64,000 nt of DNA from Deltaproteobacteria bacterium. Lineage in GTDB: Bacteria > Myxococcota_A > UBA796 > GCA-2862545. Where the stretch lies: the NCBI GenBank assembly GCA_007693595.1, contig REDI01000034.1, positions 62,001 to 126,000 on the forward strand. The letters are read 5' to 3'. The notes under the pieces are model-generated. The model did no database searches, was not told where the DNA came from, and saw only the letters and a program-made list of their open reading frames with translations. Made by a program: the position numbers and the translations under genes. Shown one piece after another: positions 61,211 through 64,000 of the stretch; positions within the stretch are counted from its first letter, which is position 1; each line of letters starts with the position of its first letter.

Positions 61211-62100
61211 AGGTCGACCGTGTCCTTCTCACCCAGCTCGGGGGGGCTCGACTCGCGATCCCCGGCCTCGCCGTGGGGCGCCAGGCGGGCGATCGCCGGT
61301 CCCCCTATCGAGGGCGGGGCATGGAGTTCGCCGATCATCGCCCCTACCGTGCGGGCGATGACCTGCGCCTGGTCGACTGGAGCGCCTACCGGCGCTTGCG
61401 GACCGTGCTCGTGCGGCTCTTCCATGAGGATCGCAACCTGCGCGCCGGACTCTGCGTGGACTGCAGCGCCTCGATGGAGATCGGAGATCCGCCCAAGGCG
61501 GATCACGCGGCGACCCTGGCCGCGGTGCTCTCGATGCTGGGCCTTCAAGCTCGCGACGAGGTGAGGCTGGTCCTCGCTGGGGCCGCTGGCGCTCGCGTGA
61601 GCCTGCGCGGCTACCAGGCAGGGTCCTTCCCCTCCTTTCTCGATGCTCTTGAACAGGCGAGCCCTGAGGGCAGCCCCGATCTGGTGCGTGCGCTGCGAAG
61701 CCTGACCGACAAGGGTCGGGTGGATCGCAGCGTGCTGCTCTCGGACATGCTGTTCGAGCCCGACGAGCGCCATGCGGTGCTCCGGGCCTTGGCGTCGAGC
61801 GGTCGGCACCCAGTCTTGCTCCACGTGCTCGACCGGAGCGAGCTGGAGCCCGATCTCTCCCAAGGGCTTGAGGCGATCGACGTCGAGACGGGCGAGGAGG
61901 TCCGGGTCGGCGATGATCCGGCCTCGCTCAAGGCCTATCGGAGAGCACTCAGCGACTTCCTCTATGCACTCCGTACCCGATGTGTCGGGTTGAACATCCA
62001 CTATGTACCTGCTTTTACCACGGTCCCCCTGCGCGAGATCGTCCTCGATAGCGTGCGTCAGGGGCGGCTCGTGCGCAGCGTCCGGGGGGGAGCGGGATGA
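61207..62100 (+). CDS. DUF58 family protein
   Basis: A 297-residue DUF58 protein. The signature GRGMEFADHRPYRAGDDLRLVD-like segment is present (RGRGMEFADHRPYRAGDDLR), followed by RLRTVLVRLFHEDRNL and CVDCSASMEIG, a VWA-like strand with DCSASM. DUF58 proteins act with MoxR ATPases in envelope or respiratory-complex maturation. GTG 61207 overlaps the MoxR stop by four bases. Its stop overlaps the next ATG. Length is typical. Confidence 0.92.
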
Positions 62101-63719
62101 GTCTCGCCGCGCCGCTCTTCCTGCTGCTGAGCGTGCTCGCGCTGCCCCTCGCCGCGGCCTTCCTGGTTCGGCGCCGAGCCCCTAGGCGTCGAGTCAGCAG
62201 CGTGATCCTGCTAAAGGCGGCGGCGGCTCGCGCCAGCGCGCGACGGTTGCTCCCCAAGCTACGGGAGCCCCTGGCCCTGATCTTGAGTCTGCTCGCCCTG
62301 CTGGCGCTCGTGGTGAGCTTGGCGGGGCTCTCCTGTGGCGAGGGGCCTACCGGCCGGGTGGTCGTGGTGGTCGAGAGCTCGGCACGCATGGCTCGAGGCG
62401 AGGCCGAAGCTCGGTTCGCGCGAGCCAGGGAGCGGGTCGCCCAGCGGGTCGAGAACCTGCCCCGCTCCACCGAGGTCGCAGTGATCGAGGCCGCCGATCG
62501 TGCTGAGGTCCGTCGCGGACTCTCGAGCGATCGGGGTGCGGCGATCCAAGCGATCCGGTCGGTCACGCCCCAGGGCAGGGGAGGAGGACTGGGCGCTGCC
62601 CTGGACCTCGCCCACGCCTTGTGCCGCGACCCGGAGCGCGACGCCGTGTTCGTGCTGGCCGATGGTGCCCTGAGCCACGAGCTTCCTCGGTGTGCCTCCG
62701 AGGTTCAGGCCCTCGGGGGGAGCGGCGAGAACGTGGGCATCGCCGAGCTGACGGCGCGCCGGGGTGACGGGCTGGGCCTGCTAGAGGTCCAGGTCGGGAT
62801 CGCTGCGGACCACGCGCGGGTGGTCGATCTCGCCCTGCGCGTCGATGGTCGCTTGGCCGACACCGCCCGCGTCGAGACCCGCGAGGGGCAGACCGTCTGG
62901 TCCTTGCGTCGTCTCGACGTCGATGGGGAACGGATCGAGGTCTCGCTCGTCGATCACCGTGACGCGAACCCCGTCGATGATCGCGCCACCGTCCAGCTTC
63001 CCCGCCGCGAGCCCCTCGTGGTGGGCCTGATCACGGACCGCCCAGAGGGCTTCCTGGCGAAGGCCTTGCGCCTCCACCCGGGCGTCGAGGTGCGGCTGGT
63101 GGATGCCGAGGCGGCTCCTACGCTCGAGGGGCTGGCTCTAGGGGTGGTCGAGGTGCCGGCCGATCTCCCCGAGGCACCCCATTGGATCGCCTTCGGCGAG
63201 GGAGCGGCCACCTCGCTCGGCCTCACCGTCGGCGACTCGGTGGAGCGGCCCCAAGTGATCCGGTGGGCCTTCGACGACCCACGATTTGCCTTCGTAGACC
63301 TGGACGAGGTGCAGATCACGAGCGCTACCCTGATCGTGGCACCGCCGGGCGGTGAGATCCTGGTCGAGGCCGAGGCTGGCCCGTTGATGGTGTCGGGCGC
63401 TCGCGGTGAGGGGCGGGTCACCGCCTTGGGCTTTCGGCCCTCGCAGACCGATCTGGCGCTGCGGGTCGACTTTCTGCACCTGCTCGCCAACCTCATCGAC
63501 GCCGCGGCTCCTTCGGGAGCTCAGGTCGCCACGTCGAGCGCAGTGGGGGCACCCGACGTGCTGCCTCCAATGGAGCCTGCTCAGACCACCCTCACGTCGC
63601 AGGTCGCGGCGGGTGGCCCCTCGCTCGTCGAGGTCCTGGTGGCCTTGGGCCTGCTCGCGCTGCTCCTTGAGACGGTGCTGAGTGCAGCGGCGGGTCACTG
63701 GCGCAGGAGGCGCGCATGA
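62097..63719 (+). CDS. BatA/VWA-type membrane protein with degenerate metal site
   Basis: A 540-residue membrane protein. The N-terminus matches BatA (LAAPLFLLLSVLALPLAAAF then RRR, and KLREPLALILSLLALLALVVS as second helix). The VWA-like domain (about 95-220) begins RVVVVVESSARMARGEAEAR, where the DxSxS metal motif is ESSAR, so metal binding is unlikely. A C-terminal beta region (RREPLVVGLITDRPEG, GEGRVTALGFRPSQTDLALR) and a last helix (LVALGLLALLLETVL) end it. It is fourth in the operon, overlapping its neighbours by ATGA at both ends. Confidence 0.85.
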   Translation: MSLAAPLFLLLSVLALPLAAAFLVRRRAPRRRVSSVILLKAAAARASARRLLPKLREPLALILSLLALLALVVSLAGLSCGEGPTGRVVVVVESSARMARGEAEARFARARERVAQRVENLPRSTEVAVIEAADRAEVRRGLSSDRGAAIQAIRSVTPQGRGGGLGAALDLAHALCRDPERDAVFVLADGALSHELPRCASEVQALGGSGENVGIAELTARRGDGLGLLEVQVGIAADHARVVDLALRVDGRLADTARVETREGQTVWSLRRLDVDGERIEVSLVDHRDANPVDDRATVQLPRREPLVVGLITDRPEGFLAKALRLHPGVEVRLVDAEAAPTLEGLALGVVEVPADLPEAPHWIAFGEGAATSLGLTVGDSVERPQVIRWAFDDPRFAFVDLDEVQITSATLIVAPPGGEILVEAEAGPLMVSGARGEGRVTALGFRPSQTDLALRVDFLHLLANLIDAAAPSGAQVATSSAVGAPDVLPPMEPAQTTLTSQVAAGGPSLVEVLVALGLLALLLETVLSAAAGHWRRRRA

Positions 63720-64000
63720 GCTTCGTGGCCCCCTGGATCTTGCTCGCGCTCGCCTTGGTGGTCGCCTCGGTCGCCTTCGACGCTTGGCGGCCCTGGCGCT
63801 GCCATGGGGCGCTCAAGGGGGCGGCTATCCTCGTCCGAGGGCTCCTCCTATGCGCCCTCGTACTCGCCCTGGCCGGTCCCACCGTCGAGCAGCCCGGAGA
63901 GGCCCCCCTGCACGTCTTCGTGCTCGATCGATCGGCCTCCATCGATGAGGAGCGCCTCGACCTGGCGATGGAGCGGATCGAGGCCCTGGCCCATTCCGTG
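63716..64000 (+). CDS. VWA-domain membrane protein, partial (Bat-like)
   Basis: The first 95 codons; the gene continues past the right edge. Two N-terminal membrane helices (WILLALALVVASVAFDAW, GLLLCALVLALAGP) are followed by HVFVLDRSASIDEERLDLAM, where DRSAS is an intact MIDAS DxSxS. In contrast to its neighbour, it can probably bind divalent metal. ATG 63716 overlaps the upstream stop. It is fifth gene of the MoxR/Bat-type operon. Confidence 0.8.
   Translation, partial: MSFVAPWILLALALVVASVAFDAWRPWRCHGALKGAAILVRGLLLCALVLALAGPTVEQPGEAPLHVFVLDRSASIDEERLDLAMERIEALAHSV

Overview
The window is GC-rich DNA from a Gram-negative bacterium, most likely a member of the Myxococcota (deltaproteobacterial type). 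Pointers are a Tol-Pal envelope locus, many predicted lipoproteins, several large eukaryotic-type Ser/Thr kinases (one with a PEGA-like tail), two proteins with MYXO-CTERM-like sorting tails, an MXAN_6640-like metalloprotease, and a very large PKD-repeat surface lipoprotein. Coding density is very high: no gene-free stretch exceeds 300 bases, the longest being 268 bases before argS. Many adjacent genes overlap by 1 to 4 bases (ATGA, GTGA, TGATG), so translational coupling is a recurring theme. I see no tRNA, rRNA, CRISPR array, transposase, integrase or phage gene.

Layout. 1-2.7 kb (minus): tolQ, tolR, a TolA/TonB-like gene and tolB (cut by the window edge). 2.8-6.6 kb (plus): EcsC-family protein, FAN1-type VRR-NUC nuclease, thiopurine methyltransferase, CoaB-like protein. 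6.6-15 kb: divergent MreB paralogue, M48 lipoprotein protease, periplasmic PPIase, di-haem peroxidase lipoprotein, small secreted protein, beta-lactamase-fold hydrolase, SDR, glutathione peroxidase. 15-17.8 kb (minus): a four-gene stressosome module with a globin-type RsbR sensor, then RsbS, RsbT and an ATPase/phosphatase. 18-22.7 kb: histidine kinase, alpha/beta hydrolase, CysJ-like diflavin reductase, O-methyltransferase.

22.9-30.4 kb is one gene for a lipoprotein of about 2,500 residues made of about 25 Ig/PKD-like repeats. 30.4-36 kb: alkaline phosphatase with a TetR regulator, a double DsbA/HCCA-isomerase protein, a catalytically dead matrixin with a PKD domain, and a metallophosphatase. 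36-44.5 kb (minus) is a three-gene signalling block: PP2C fused to a pseudokinase, Ser/Thr kinase fused to an NTPase and TPR-like region, and a 7TMR-DISM hybrid histidine kinase. 44.5-53 kb (plus): HD phosphohydrolase, acyl-CoA dehydrogenase, MXAN_6640-like protease, argS, PEGA-type Ser/Thr kinase, orphan receiver. 53-58 kb (minus): propeller-like secreted protein, VWA lipoprotein, acetyl-CoA synthetase. 58-64 kb (plus): a MoxR/Bat-type operon that runs off the right edge.

The strongest candidates for something new are the haem-globin stressosome module, the PP2C-pseudokinase/STK/hybrid-kinase block, the giant repeat lipoprotein with its period-three cysteine pattern, the dead matrixin, the degenerate MreB, and a secreted protein whose reading frame seems to start at CTG. 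All functional statements rest on reading motifs by eye; no database search was run.
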